Shown: positions 17,967-27,095 of the stretch, piece by piece
Layout: each line of letters begins with the position of its first letter
How positions within the stretch are numbered: position 1 is the stretch's first letter
Origin: UBA117 sp049975245
GTDB taxonomy: Archaea; Methanobacteriota; Methanobacteria; Methanobacteriales; Methanobacteriaceae
Assembly: GCA_049975245.1 (NCBI GenBank)
Contig: JBNGDB010000003.1
Span: 1-64,000, forward strand
Direction of reading: 5' to 3'
Length of the DNA stretch: 64,000 bases
Made by a program: the position numbers and the translations under genes
Notes under the pieces: generated by a model
Seen by the model: the letters and a program-made list of their open reading frames with translations, nothing else
Told to the model about the DNA's origin: nothing
Database searches by the model: none

Positions 17967-18293
17967 ATGGTTTACTGTCCCAAATGTGGTAAAGAAAATG
18001 AAGAAGATGCCCAATACTGTTCTAAATGTGGATATAATCTAGGTAAAAAATGGAAAAAGCCAAAAAATAATGGATGTTTTGGTCAATCTAATGAAGATGT
18101 TAATGAAGAATGTTTTGGTGTTCCCCATGGCGGATTGATCATTGGAATATTATTTGGGATTATTCTGATCCTGCTAGGGGTTTCAGCAGCTTTTGGCTTG
18201 GATCTGGGAAGATATATCGGTCCGCTGATAATGGTAGTGATTGGTGCTCTAATCATAACTGGAGCTTATCTGGCCTATAAAAGAAGATCTTAA
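17967..18293 (+). CDS. zinc-ribbon membrane protein
   Basis: A 108-residue protein. An N-terminal zinc ribbon, CPKCG at residues 4-8 and CSKCG at 18-22, is followed by a basic linker and two hydrophobic helices (about 53-75 and 80-102). The last residues are KRRS. The strong AAAGGAGG leader supports the start. Such proteins are common in Methanobacteriales, with unknown function. It follows the PEBP lipoprotein by about 70 bases and is convergent with the next gene. Confidence 0.7.
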   Translation: MVYCPKCGKENEEDAQYCSKCGYNLGKKWKKPKNNGCFGQSNEDVNEECFGVPHGGLIIGILFGIILILLGVSAAFGLDLGRYIGPLIMVVIGALIITGAYLAYKRRS

Positions 18294-18306
18294 AAACTAA
18301 AAATAT

Positions 18307-19065
18307 TTAAGAAAAGGAAAGGGGACATTCCCTATAATCACACTGATCACAGATCTTTTGATGTTTATATTTTGAAATAGTGGATCGTGTTATAACCAGA
18401 ATAAATACCATTAAAATGGCGTATAAATATAGAACTAAGCTTTGATATAAGAATAAAACTGCTAAAAATATCAATGAATATGCCAAAACGAATAATATAT
18501 TAAAAAATAGCTTAAATATATTGATAGAATTACTAATTACCATGAAATATATTAAAGAGGCAAATTCAAAAATTAAACCTGAAAAAAACATTAAACCTAA
18601 ATAATAAGGAGTATAAACTCTAAAAAATCCAATTATGACCAGGATAATAGATATTACAGCGCCTATTACAAGGCCAGTACACCCCACGCAATAGGTATTG
18701 GAATTAAAATTAAAAACGTGATTTTCAAATTTTTTACATGTAGGATGATGACCTTTAATTTCTAGAGTTTTTTCATGATCTTCTATATTTAAATCTGATT
18801 TTAATATATTAGATTTATGTTTGTATTGAAAATTAAGAACTTTTGAACATTTAGCTGGAACTAAACCTGCTAATATGCCCATTATACATATAGACATATA
18901 AATAAATAGGAATATATTTTGAAGAAAAGGATTTGTTCCATTAAATGGAAAATATATATTTAAAACCATTATTAATAAAAAAATTAGACCTAAAAAACTT
19001 AAAAAGAAGAAATAGAGGGCTAATTTTAATGAATAGTTAATTTTATATTTTTGTTTAATATTCAA
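18307..19065 (-). CDS. polytopic membrane protein with cysteine motifs (DUF2085-like)
   Basis: 252 residues with about seven membrane helices. A cytosolic or external loop carries GHHPTCKKFENHVF followed by YCVGCTGL, which resembles the Cys-His motif of DUF2085 proteins. The C-terminus is another cysteine cluster, CDQCDYRECPL. The ATG overlaps the stop of the B12-radical SAM gene (ATGA, four bases), so translation is probably coupled. The pairing suggests the protein handles, transports or accepts the product of that enzyme. The family assignment is tentative. Confidence 0.5.
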   Translation of the reverse strand: MNIKQKYKINYSLKLALYFFFLSFLGLIFLLIMVLNIYFPFNGTNPFLQNIFLFIYMSICIMGILAGLVPAKCSKVLNFQYKHKSNILKSDLNIEDHEKTLEIKGHHPTCKKFENHVFNFNSNTYCVGCTGLVIGAVISIILVIIGFFRVYTPYYLGLMFFSGLIFEFASLIYFMVISNSINIFKLFFNILFVLAYSLIFLAVLFLYQSLVLYLYAILMVFILVITRSTISKYKHQKICDQCDYRECPLSFS

Positions 19066-20486
19066 AATAGCTCCCTCAAAGATTGGAGTAGGCCTTGACT
19101 AGCCATATATCTATATGTTTTTCTTTTAAAAACATTTCTTGAAAATATACCTCTTAAACGACGACCCATACTTCCATAAAAGCTCCGGTAACATTCATAA
19201 AGTTCTCTTTGTACTTCTTGTGTAGATAAATATTTTGTGGGCATAATGGCATGGGCCATGTCGTAGTTAGCCCAGTTACTATCTTCTATCCATCCCTTGC
19301 TAGAAGCTTCTTCAAACAGTAATGTCCCGGGAAATGGAGTTAATATCATGAATATTGCAAGATCTGGATCTACAAAATTCACAAATTCTCTAAGATTGTT
19401 AATTGACTGTTTCGAATCATTAAATTCACCAATAATGAACGTGCCCTGGGAAAATATTCCATTATCCTCTAACATATCCATAGCTATCTTAGCTTGAGAT
19501 GGTTTAGTTTTCTTTTGAAAAGCATCCAATGTAGCATCATCGTGACGTTCTAAGCCGGCCATCACCCATAAGTTGCCACTTTTTCGCATGTTAGCCAATA
19601 CTTCATCATATTTTATTATATCATCACATCTGGCCTGTGCAAACCACATTATCTCATCATCTTTATATCCATGATTAATAATTTCTTGAGCTATACCATT
19701 TACTCGAGACTTATTTCCAAGTGTATCATCGGTAAGCCATAGAAAACTACTCCCATAATCATTATAAAGCTTTTCCATTTCAAAAGCTATCCTCTTGGGT
19801 GATTTTGTTCTCCATTTACCTTGCCAGTGCTTCCACTGGGAACAGAAAGTACATTGGTAATTACAACCCCTAGATGCTTCTACCAGAGCATATCCTACAT
19901 CACCTGCCATCATCTTAAAATGGTATTTGTTCATGTAATCTTCCACAAAGTGGTATCCTGGTAAAGGTAGGCTATCTAAATTTTGAATTAGGGGACGATT
20001 TGGGTTGTGAATAATTTTTCCATCATGTTTAAAAGATATTCCATTTACTTTAGTTAATGGCTTTTTTTCTATAAGTGATTTGATTAAATGATTTAATGTT
20101 TCTTCACCCTCTCCACGGACGATGAAATCTATTTCTGGAAACATTTTTAGGCTTTCTTCTGCTAGGGCTGTAAAATGCTGTCCACCTACAACCGTTTTTA
20201 TATCAGTGTCAATTTTTTTTGCAATTTCCAGAGCTCTTAGAACAGAATAAGTATTGCAGCTGGATAAAGCACTGGATATTAACACGTCTGGATCTTCATC
20301 TTGGATTCTATCCTTCAAATCATGCCAATCCACCTTTTCTACTTGACAATCTAAAACTTGAATATCCAAATTAGGGTTTTTATCTTCTAGATATGCAGCC
20401 AGTTCTAATATTCCTAAGGGCGGGGGTAAATATTCCCCCATTACGAACCAGACATCTTTGGGTGGTTCAACAAACATTAGCTTCAT
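19062..20486 (-). CDS. cobalamin-binding-domain radical SAM protein (BchE/HpnJ-like)
   Basis: 474 residues. Residues 1-140 form a Rossmann-like B12-binding domain (EPPKDVWFVMGEYLPPPLGI at 7-26, then DVLISSALSSCNTY and TVVGGQHFTALAEE). The radical SAM core has ASRGCNYQCTFCSQW with C208, C212 and C215. The C-terminal ~80 residues are basic and probably complete the substrate site. This architecture methylates or rearranges lipids, peptides and tetrapyrroles. Which substrate applies is not visible. It overlaps the next membrane-protein gene by four bases. Confidence 0.82.
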   Translation of the reverse strand: MKLMFVEPPKDVWFVMGEYLPPPLGILELAAYLEDKNPNLDIQVLDCQVEKVDWHDLKDRIQDEDPDVLISSALSSCNTYSVLRALEIAKKIDTDIKTVVGGQHFTALAEESLKMFPEIDFIVRGEGEETLNHLIKSLIEKKPLTKVNGISFKHDGKIIHNPNRPLIQNLDSLPLPGYHFVEDYMNKYHFKMMAGDVGYALVEASRGCNYQCTFCSQWKHWQGKWRTKSPKRIAFEMEKLYNDYGSSFLWLTDDTLGNKSRVNGIAQEIINHGYKDDEIMWFAQARCDDIIKYDEVLANMRKSGNLWVMAGLERHDDATLDAFQKKTKPSQAKIAMDMLEDNGIFSQGTFIIGEFNDSKQSINNLREFVNFVDPDLAIFMILTPFPGTLLFEEASSKGWIEDSNWANYDMAHAIMPTKYLSTQEVQRELYECYRSFYGSMGRRLRGIFSRNVFKRKTYRYMASQGLLQSLRELF

Positions 20487-20606
20487 AAAATGTCCTTCCT
20501 ATTATAAATCTTTTAGAAAAATATTTTTAGACATTAACACATAGTGTATTTATTGTTAACATTTATAATAAATTTTTGAAAAAAATTTCTATGATTGGGT
20601 GGTAAT

Positions 20607-21098
20607 ATGGCAAAAAATCATGAAAAAGTGGATATAGTAGGTATTTTAAGTTTCGGATTTTTCATATTACTTATTGGAACATTTTTTGTTGTTATTCCGG
20701 GTTTATCTAACATTATTCAGAACTTTTTTATTGATTTGAACCTAACCGCTATCTCATCAAATAATTTAACTACAATACCCTCTAATATCTATATTCCAAG
20801 CCCTTCAGGGGCACATCCAGTTCTTTACAATGTTTTATTCCAATTCTGTTTAATATTTGCGTTTTTCCAAATTTTTGCATTATTTCTGCGTTTTTTAATA
20901 AAGGACTTAATGAAAAGGAAGGTAAGAAACTTTACAGACATTTTTTTCTGGTTTGGAACAGCATATCTGGTATTCATTTTTTTAAATAGCCAAATTAGTT
21001 GGATAGTATTTTTAGGCTTTTTAATTACATTGCTGGGTTTAAACATAGTTTTAAGTAACGTTATTATTCTGATAATTAACTTAAGAAGAGGTAGATGA
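20607..21098 (+). CDS. membrane protein of unknown function
   Basis: 163 residues from the ATG at 20607, with GGGTGGT upstream. A TTG four codons earlier is in frame but lies at the edge of that site. Three to four hydrophobic helices lie at about 10-32, 78-100, 112-130 and 133-155. Between the first two is a Ser/Thr/Asn-rich loop that is probably extracellular. I do not recognise a family. It stands alone after a short divergent gap from the radical SAM gene. Confidence 0.5.
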   Translation: MAKNHEKVDIVGILSFGFFILLIGTFFVVIPGLSNIIQNFFIDLNLTAISSNNLTTIPSNIYIPSPSGAHPVLYNVLFQFCLIFAFFQIFALFLRFLIKDLMKRKVRNFTDIFFWFGTAYLVFIFLNSQISWIVFLGFLITLLGLNIVLSNVIILIINLRRGR

Positions 21099-21171
21099 AT
21101 ATATTAAAAGAATTTTAATTCAAAGATTTTGTAGAAAATATTTTAAATTGTTTTATGTTCCATAATTAATT

Positions 21172-21909
21172 ATGAGTCAAATAATTTTCTTTCTGGTAGC
21201 TTATATTGCCGAAGTAATTGGGACTAGTGCTGGTTTTGGATCCTCCACTATTTTCTTGCCTTTAGCTCTTTTTTTTGTAGATTTTCCCACTGCACTTATA
21301 CTGGTGGCAATATTCCATATTTTTGGGAATTTAGGGAGGATTACCTTTTTTAGGAAAGGGATACATAAGAAATTGATATTAATCTTCGGGGTTCCCAGCA
21401 TAGTTTTAACTGTTATAGGAGCTTATATGGTTCCTTTTATTTCACAAGATATTTTAAAGTTAATTTTAGGAATATTTTTAATTTTTTTCTCTATTTTATC
21501 CATATATAAACCAGATTTAAGATTTCCGGCAACAAAAAAGTCTTCAATTATGGGGGGAAGTATTTCGGGTTTCTTAGCTGGTTTAATAGGAACTGGAGGT
21601 GCTCTTCGGGGAGCATTTCTCATGGCTTTTAACTTACAAAAAGCTACATATATTGCTACAGCAGCAGTTATTGCTTTAGCCGTGGATATAACAAGAATAC
21701 CCATTTATCTTTCTGAAGGTTTCTTAAATCCAGATTTATATTATTATATACCACTGCTTTTCATTGTTTCAGTTGCAGGGTCATACACAGGTAAGAGAAT
21801 AGTTAACAAAATTCATCAAGAAAAATTCAAAAAATTTGTATTGATTGTGATAATCTTAATCAGTATGAAATTAATATTCGATGGGATAATCTGGTTATTT
21901 TCTGGATAA
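21172..21909 (+). CDS. TSUP (TauE/SafE) family transporter
   Basis: 245 residues with about eight hydrophobic segments arranged as two repeats. The repeat motif appears as GTSAGFGSSTIFLPLALFF near residue 17 and again as GFLAGLIGTGGALRGAFLMA near residue 137. TSUP proteins move sulfite, sulfonates or other small anions. The substrate cannot be assigned. No ribosome-binding site precedes the ATG, so the message may be leaderless. The previous stop is about 75 bases upstream. It converges with gadB. Confidence 0.85.
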   Translation: MSQIIFFLVAYIAEVIGTSAGFGSSTIFLPLALFFVDFPTALILVAIFHIFGNLGRITFFRKGIHKKLILIFGVPSIVLTVIGAYMVPFISQDILKLILGIFLIFFSILSIYKPDLRFPATKKSSIMGGSISGFLAGLIGTGGALRGAFLMAFNLQKATYIATAAVIALAVDITRIPIYLSEGFLNPDLYYYIPLLFIVSVAGSYTGKRIVNKIHQEKFKKFVLIVIILISMKLIFDGIIWLFSG

Positions 21910-21978
21910 AATCAAAATTTGATTTAATTTTATGTATTAAAAAATGAAATTAAACAGTAAAATTAGTAAGATACACGT

Positions 21979-23394
21979 TTAACATATTTTATGTTGATGT
22001 GCTCTTGATTCTTTTTCAGTATCTTTAGCCGTGTTTAGGCGTTCTTCTGGATCTTTTTCCAAAAATTTGCAGGCATGATTAATATCATTCATTAGCATGT
22101 CGGCCATGTCTTGGCTGAAATTTTCTTTAATAACCATTCTTAATACTGCAACTTTTTCTGCCTTTTCTGGAAGAGTATATGCCGGTACAATCCATCCTTT
22201 TTCTCTAAGCTTTTCTGAAAGTTGGAATACGGTAAATTTTTCATTCTTTAATTTACAAGTCACAAGGGGAAATGTTAAATTCTTATTTATAACTTCAAAA
22301 TTGCCAGATTTTTCTAACCCAGCAGCAATAGAACGGGTTACTTCCATTATATTTTCCATAATATCCCTATATCCTTCTTTACCCAATCTTAAAAAGTTGT
22401 AATACTGGGCTATTATAGTACTGCTGCCTTTGGAAAAATTCAGGGAATAATTAGGCATTAAACCTCCCAAATAGTTTACTTCAAATATTAAATCTTCTGG
22501 AAGATCTTTCTTGTCTTTAAAAACCAGCCAACCCACCCCGGGATAGACTAATCCAAATTTATGACCAGAAACATTGATTGATCTGACTTGTTCTAATCTA
22601 AAATCCCATTCCATGTCCGGCTGGGTAAACGGTACCACCATTCCTCCACTGGCCCCATCTACATGTATTGGTATATTCCAACCTTTATCATGTTTTATAT
22701 CTAATAATAATTGATTAATTTCTTTAATAGGATCCATCTGGCCTGTGAAAGTAGTTCCCAATACTGCACCTACACAAATGGTGTTTTCATCTATTTCTTT
22801 GGCTACTTCATCCACGGTAACTGTGTAGGTTTCCGGTTCAAGTGGTATTAATTTAAGTTCCACATCAAAATAGCGGGCAAATTTTTCCCAAACAGTATGC
22901 ACATCAGCCCCCATCACAATATTCGGTTTATCATAAGGTTTCCCCTCTTCTTGTCGGCGCTTTTTCCAAGTCCATTTATGGGCTAAAAGACCTAACATAA
23001 TGGCTTCTGATGATCCTATTGTACCTGTTCCTACAGATTTACTCTCTTCTGGTGTGTTAAATAGACGGGCCAGCATATTAACCACTCTTTCTTGGATCTT
23101 TTCTGTCTGAGGATATTCATCATTATCCACAAAGTTTTTACCAATATTCTCCATTATCAGTTTATCTGCTTCTGGCTCCATCCATGTGGTTACAAAACTT
23201 GCCAAATTCAAAGCCGGATTACCATCTAAATTTAATTCATCATGAACCAACCGATAGGCAGCCTCTGGAGGCATACCTTCCTCAGACATCTCAAACTTTG
23301 GTATCTTTTTCGAGAAATAGCGTGTTCCGTAGGTGGTTGTATGTTTCTTTTCGGATTCCTTCATCTTCTTTAAGTCTACCTTTTTAGATAACAT
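21979..23394 (-). CDS. gadB: glutamate decarboxylase (PLP-dependent)
   Basis: 471 residues from the ATG at 23394. The frame extends 18 codons further, but that part is hydrophobic and unlike the family, and GGATGG lies upstream of 23394. Family blocks are clear: NLDGNPALNLASFVTTWMEP, IGSSEAIMLGLLAHK, HVDGASGGMVVPF and the PLP lysine in INVSGHKFGLVYPGVGW. The enzyme would turn glutamate into GABA and consume a proton. No antiporter gene lies alongside. It differs in length and motifs from the MfnA decarboxylase at 54.4 kb, so the two are distinct enzymes. Confidence 0.9.
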   Translation of the reverse strand: MLSKKVDLKKMKESEKKHTTTYGTRYFSKKIPKFEMSEEGMPPEAAYRLVHDELNLDGNPALNLASFVTTWMEPEADKLIMENIGKNFVDNDEYPQTEKIQERVVNMLARLFNTPEESKSVGTGTIGSSEAIMLGLLAHKWTWKKRRQEEGKPYDKPNIVMGADVHTVWEKFARYFDVELKLIPLEPETYTVTVDEVAKEIDENTICVGAVLGTTFTGQMDPIKEINQLLLDIKHDKGWNIPIHVDGASGGMVVPFTQPDMEWDFRLEQVRSINVSGHKFGLVYPGVGWLVFKDKKDLPEDLIFEVNYLGGLMPNYSLNFSKGSSTIIAQYYNFLRLGKEGYRDIMENIMEVTRSIAAGLEKSGNFEVINKNLTFPLVTCKLKNEKFTVFQLSEKLREKGWIVPAYTLPEKAEKVAVLRMVIKENFSQDMADMLMNDINHACKFLEKDPEERLNTAKDTEKESRAHQHKIC

Positions 23395-23562
23395 GAAAAT
23401 CCATCCTAAAACTATTAAAAGATATTTAATATTTCTAAAAAGATACATTACAAAAATCTTATTTATTAGAAATATTCAATGACTTTATCTATTGATCTTC
23501 GTATTTAGTTTTTGTTTTTCTAAAATTATAGTGGCATTTGTCGTTTGATTTAGAGTTCACGT

Positions 23563-23584
23563 GGATGTAGATTTGGATGTAGAT
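23563..23584 (+). repeat. short direct repeat GGATGTAGAT x2
   Basis: GGATGTAGAT occurs at 23563-23572 and again at 23575-23584, separated by TT. It lies in the divergent gap between gadB and the signal peptidase gene, about 100 bases before the latter. It could be an operator or chance; nothing ties it to either promoter. Confidence 0.35.
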
Positions 23585-23683
23585 AAATAGAAAATATTAA
23601 TTAAAAGATATGATGAATACTTAGTATTAAATATATGTAATAAAATATTATTAAATATTCATTCATAGATTTATGGTGATATG

Positions 23684-24124
23684 ATGGACGATAGTAAAAG
23701 GAAATATCTAGAGATAATTATTTATGTTAGCATATTTTTCATCGCTTTATTTTGTAGTCAGCATATGAATGTAGTTGTTTCTAAAAGTATGGAACCAGTT
23801 TTACACAGGGGCGATGTGGTTATAATTGAAAAAACTAATTTTATGGGCATAAATGAAATAAATACTAATGATATTAAAGTAGGAGATATAGTAATTTATA
23901 ATGCAACCTGGTTTACTGACGGACCCGTAATACATCGAGTTATTGCCTCTGGTATTGACAAAAATGGACTTAAATATTATATTATAAAAGGTGACAATAA
24001 CCCTGCTCCCGACCCTGCAGTGGTTTACCCTGCTCAGATCATTGCAAAAGCTGTTAAAATTGGGGATAGACTGTTGATCATACCCCAAATAGGGCATATA
24101 ACATTAAAAATAAGAGGTATCTAA
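23684..24124 (+). CDS. signal peptidase I, archaeal S26B type
   Basis: 146 residues. One membrane helix (about 9-27) is followed by SKSMEPVLHRGD, where S35 is the likely nucleophile. GPVIHRVIA supplies H84 in place of the bacterial lysine, the hallmark of the S26B archaeal/ER type. GDNNPAPDP near residue 103 holds the acidic residues. The enzyme removes signal peptides outside the membrane. Two adjacent ATGs exist; the second is preferred, with GGTGA four to five bases before it. Its small size is normal for archaea. It stands alone. Confidence 0.88.
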   Translation: MDDSKRKYLEIIIYVSIFFIALFCSQHMNVVVSKSMEPVLHRGDVVIIEKTNFMGINEINTNDIKVGDIVIYNATWFTDGPVIHRVIASGIDKNGLKYYIIKGDNNPAPDPAVVYPAQIIAKAVKIGDRLLIIPQIGHITLKIRGI

Positions 24125-24144
24125 TATTTCTTTTCTTGAAAACC

Positions 24145-24576
24145 TTATTCTATTGTCATTAATTTATTCATGATGTGACCTATTAAACCCCCTATTGAAC
24201 CGTTCAATATTTGGAAAATGATGCGTGGAAGTAAATAATAATAGATAATTTCATTATTAAACATTTCAAAGGGAAAATTGTTAGATTTTAAGAGGATAAT
24301 TACAGAAAAAGTTATTATTATCATGAATGAGACTAACTCTCCTAGAAATCCAATTAAAAATCCATAAATTAAACTTTTTTTGATATTAGCATTTGAAAGC
24401 ATCGAAACAACAATACTTGCTATAAAAACTAATAAAAATGAAATAAATGTATCTAAATTTACAAATATCGAGATCTGAGGGTACATGAATTCTATCAATC
24501 CTCCTATCTGCCATAATAACGTGAAAATCGTAGGTAAACTTATTCCTATTAATAAAACTTTTAAATCCAATTTCAT
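24145..24576 (-). CDS. four-helix membrane protein, DUF5518-like
   Basis: 143 residues with four hydrophobic segments at about 6-28, 38-60, 68-98 and 110-138. A glycine-rich turn (IYGFLIGFLGE) and NGSIGGLIGHIMNK at the end are typical of small archaeal TM proteins of the DUF5518 sort. That label is tentative and no function is known. It converges with the signal peptidase gene, with 20 bases between stops. Confidence 0.45.
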   Translation of the reverse strand: MKLDLKVLLIGISLPTIFTLLWQIGGLIEFMYPQISIFVNLDTFISFLLVFIASIVVSMLSNANIKKSLIYGFLIGFLGELVSFMIIITFSVIILLKSNNFPFEMFNNEIIYYYLLPRIIFQILNGSIGGLIGHIMNKLMTIE

Positions 24577-24718
24577 AATTTTTCCACCTGCTGAAATTTA
24601 ACCGTCCTTTAACTAATGTTAGTAATAAATTTTATTATTAATATATTACTAATTAATTTTATAATCTAAATAATATTATTTTTTAATAATTTAGTAATAA
24701 TTTAAAGGAGGAAAAAGC

Positions 24719-25048
24719 ATGAAAAAAGAAGTTGTATTGTGCATGTTTATACTGGCTGTTGGACTTTTATGTATTTCCACTAGCTTTGGAAAATACGTAC
24801 CAGTTAAGGTATCCACCTACCATATAAATAAAGCAGACTCCACTATTATTCCATATATTACGGTGGGATACGGACACTCTGGATCATATACAATCCGTGG
24901 TTGCATTTACTATAAATATAATGGTTACCAAAGATGGCAGTACTCAGATAGTGGGAGAATTTACTCAATTTTCACCAAATATTGGGGTTGGAAATTCAAA
25001 GCACCATACATATATAGTTGGAGATTTTCAGGAGCTGCGTATTATTAA
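24719..25048 (+). CDS. small secreted aromatic-rich protein
   Basis: 109 residues with a clear signal peptide (MKKEVVLCMFILAVGLL, cleavage likely after SFGK or nearby). The mature ~85 residues are rich in Tyr, Trp, Ser and Gly and contain no obvious catalytic motif. There is one cysteine, in IRGCIYY. AAAGGAGG gives a strong ribosome-binding site. I do not recognise the family. Composition and size would fit a secreted surface or peptide-toxin-like product, but nothing proves this. The DrrAB-like exporter lies just downstream on the other strand. Confidence 0.55.
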   Translation: MKKEVVLCMFILAVGLLCISTSFGKYVPVKVSTYHINKADSTIIPYITVGYGHSGSYTIRGCIYYKYNGYQRWQYSDSGRIYSIFTKYWGWKFKAPYIYSWRFSGAAYY

Positions 25049-25215
25049 TTATTGAGTAATAAAGTAGTTTAATTTAATTTTATTACTCCTTCTATTTTTT
25101 AAAAAATCCAAAGATTAAAAAACCAATATTTAGTTTAAAAACATGAATAATATATATTTTAAAATAAATTTTCTATTTTATTTATTCAATTTTAAGTTAA
25201 AAAAATAATAATCCT

Positions 25216-25980
25216 TCACATTAAACTCTGTTCCTTCTTACTGAATACATAAGCAGAAACAAATATCATCAATATAGCAAATCCAAAGATTACTATTACA
25301 TTTAGATATAATGGAAGGGTTGACATGCCCAAAATAGTGTATCTTAATGCATCAACTCCATAAGTCAAGGGATTTAGATATACAGCTACTTGCAGCCAGG
25401 AAGGAAGCCCGGTAATTGGAAATAATGCTCCGCTTAAAAGGAACATTGGCAATACTATAAAGCTCAGAATAAGGTTAAATCCTTCCATACTGTCCGTGAA
25501 AGATGCAATGAGTAAACCTAACCCTGCAAGACCCATAGATATCATCACAATCAATATTGTGCTGACCAAAAAACACAAAGGAGTCATTTGGATTCCTACT
25601 ATAAACGATAAAATTAGAAGTATTACCCCTTGAATTAAAGAAGCGGTGCTTATACCTAATGCCTTACCCATTACAATTGAGGGACGAGATATTGGAGCTA
25701 CCAGTATTTCCTTTAGAAATCCGTATTGTCGGTCGATTATTACTGAAACGCCAGAGAAAACTGAAGTGAATAATATGGTTTGACCTACAATACCTGGGAA
25801 AATAAATTGTTGATATCCTCCAGCCATACCACCAAATCTTACAGCAGCCCCTAAACCGGTTCCAAATATAATCAGCCAGAGTAGAGGAGTTACTACAGAG
25901 GTGACTATTCTGGATCTATAACGGATATATCTTTTAGTTTCCCGCAACCATATTGTGAATATTCCCTCAAAATCACTCAT
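25216..25980 (-). CDS. ABC-2 type transporter permease (DrrB-like)
   Basis: 254 residues with six hydrophobic helices and the ABC-2 pattern: FEGIFTIWLRETKRYIRYRSR at the start, KEILVAPISRPSIVMGKALG in the middle and LPMFLLSGALFPITGLPSW later. The closest relatives are daunorubicin-resistance type permeases. With the ATPase upstream it would form an exporter of a hydrophobic compound, lipid or polysaccharide precursor. Its ATG overlaps the stop of the ATPase by one base (TAATG), which implies coupled translation. Confidence 0.88.
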   Translation of the reverse strand: MSDFEGIFTIWLRETKRYIRYRSRIVTSVVTPLLWLIIFGTGLGAAVRFGGMAGGYQQFIFPGIVGQTILFTSVFSGVSVIIDRQYGFLKEILVAPISRPSIVMGKALGISTASLIQGVILLILSFIVGIQMTPLCFLVSTILIVMISMGLAGLGLLIASFTDSMEGFNLILSFIVLPMFLLSGALFPITGLPSWLQVAVYLNPLTYGVDALRYTILGMSTLPLYLNVIVIFGFAILMIFVSAYVFSKKEQSLM

Positions 25981-26927
25981 TATCTCTCCCCCTTTATGCT
26001 TGAACCAGTATAATTAATAAAAACATCTTCCAGATTAGGGTGTTCTAATTCAACCGACTTAATCTGCACACCAATTTTACTTGAAAAATCAACAACTTCA
26101 GTAACTAAATTTTCTCCCCTTTCTACCATTAATTTGATCTCAGAATCAACTTTAAACACATCTTTAATAAATTCCAAGTTTTTGATGTTTTCTATAAACC
26201 TTTCAGGATCATCTACAGTTACAGTGATGGTATCTGCCTTTAATTCTCTTTTTAGATTACGCGGAGAATCAGCGGTTATAATTTGGCCCCCGCTAATTAT
26301 GGCCACCTCATCACATAACTTGTCTGCCTCTTCCATATAATGAGTGGTCATTAAAACTGTTATGTCCTCAGTTTTATTAAGATTCTCAATGTAATCCCAT
26401 ATACTTTCCCTAGTCTGAGGATCCAATCCCAAAGTAGGTTCATCTAAAAATAAAACTTTAGGGTAATGGATAAGACCCCTGCCAATTTCCAATCTTCTTT
26501 TCATTCCACCAGAATAGGTTTTAACATATTCATCAGCTTTCTTGCCTAGAGCTATTAAATCAAGAATTTCTTCTATTCGTTTTTCCCTAAGATCCTTAGG
26601 AACACCATATAACGCTGCATGCATTTCTAAATGCTCTCTACCAGTTAATATATCGTCCAGTGCACGTGATTGGAAGACAATTCCAATGGAACTTCTTACC
26701 TCTCTAGCATTTTTAACAACGTCATAACCATTTACCAATGCTCTTCCAGAGGTAGGATGTAATATGGTACATAACATTGATATTAAGGTGGTTTTACCCG
26801 CGCCATTTGGTCCTAAAACACCATAGACACTATTTTTAGGCACTTGTAGATTTACCGAATCAACCGCTGTGAAATCATTGTATTTTTTGGTAATATCCCA
26901 GGTTTCAATTATATTTTCCATTACCAT
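25980..26927 (-). CDS. ABC transporter ATP-binding protein (DrrA-like)
   Basis: About 315 residues. Walker A GPNGAGKTT near residue 37, signature YSGGMKRRLEIGRGLI, Walker B VLFLDEPTLGLDP and switch TTHYMEEADKLCD identify an ABC ATPase. The C-terminal ~80 residues are the DrrA-type extension (LEHPNLEDVFINYTG). The frame begins at TTG 26936 with further in-frame ATGs at 26927 and 26921. The exact start is uncertain; the 26927 ATG is used here. It is translated together with the permease. Confidence 0.9.
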   Translation of the reverse strand: MVMENIIETWDITKKYNDFTAVDSVNLQVPKNSVYGVLGPNGAGKTTLISMLCTILHPTSGRALVNGYDVVKNAREVRSSIGIVFQSRALDDILTGREHLEMHAALYGVPKDLREKRIEEILDLIALGKKADEYVKTYSGGMKRRLEIGRGLIHYPKVLFLDEPTLGLDPQTRESIWDYIENLNKTEDITVLMTTHYMEEADKLCDEVAIISGGQIITADSPRNLKRELKADTITVTVDDPERFIENIKNLEFIKDVFKVDSEIKLMVERGENLVTEVVDFSSKIGVQIKSVELEHPNLEDVFINYTGSSIKGER

Positions 26928-27095
26928 CCCCAACAATGAATTAAAATATGGAATTTTATATATTATTATTATCTGTTTATAATCTGAAATATCCCATTAA
27001 TAAAGGTAATATAGTTTAAAAAATAAATTTTAAAATGAAACAAATAAATATAATATAACTATCACATTGTTTTATAATTTTAAGGGGAGTGAAAA

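Noticed and set aside
21979..23394. Reading this as a second mfnA
   Set aside because: Length and blocks (NLDGNPALNLASF, HVDGASGG) match glutamate decarboxylase, while the gene at 54.4 kb has the MfnA blocks.
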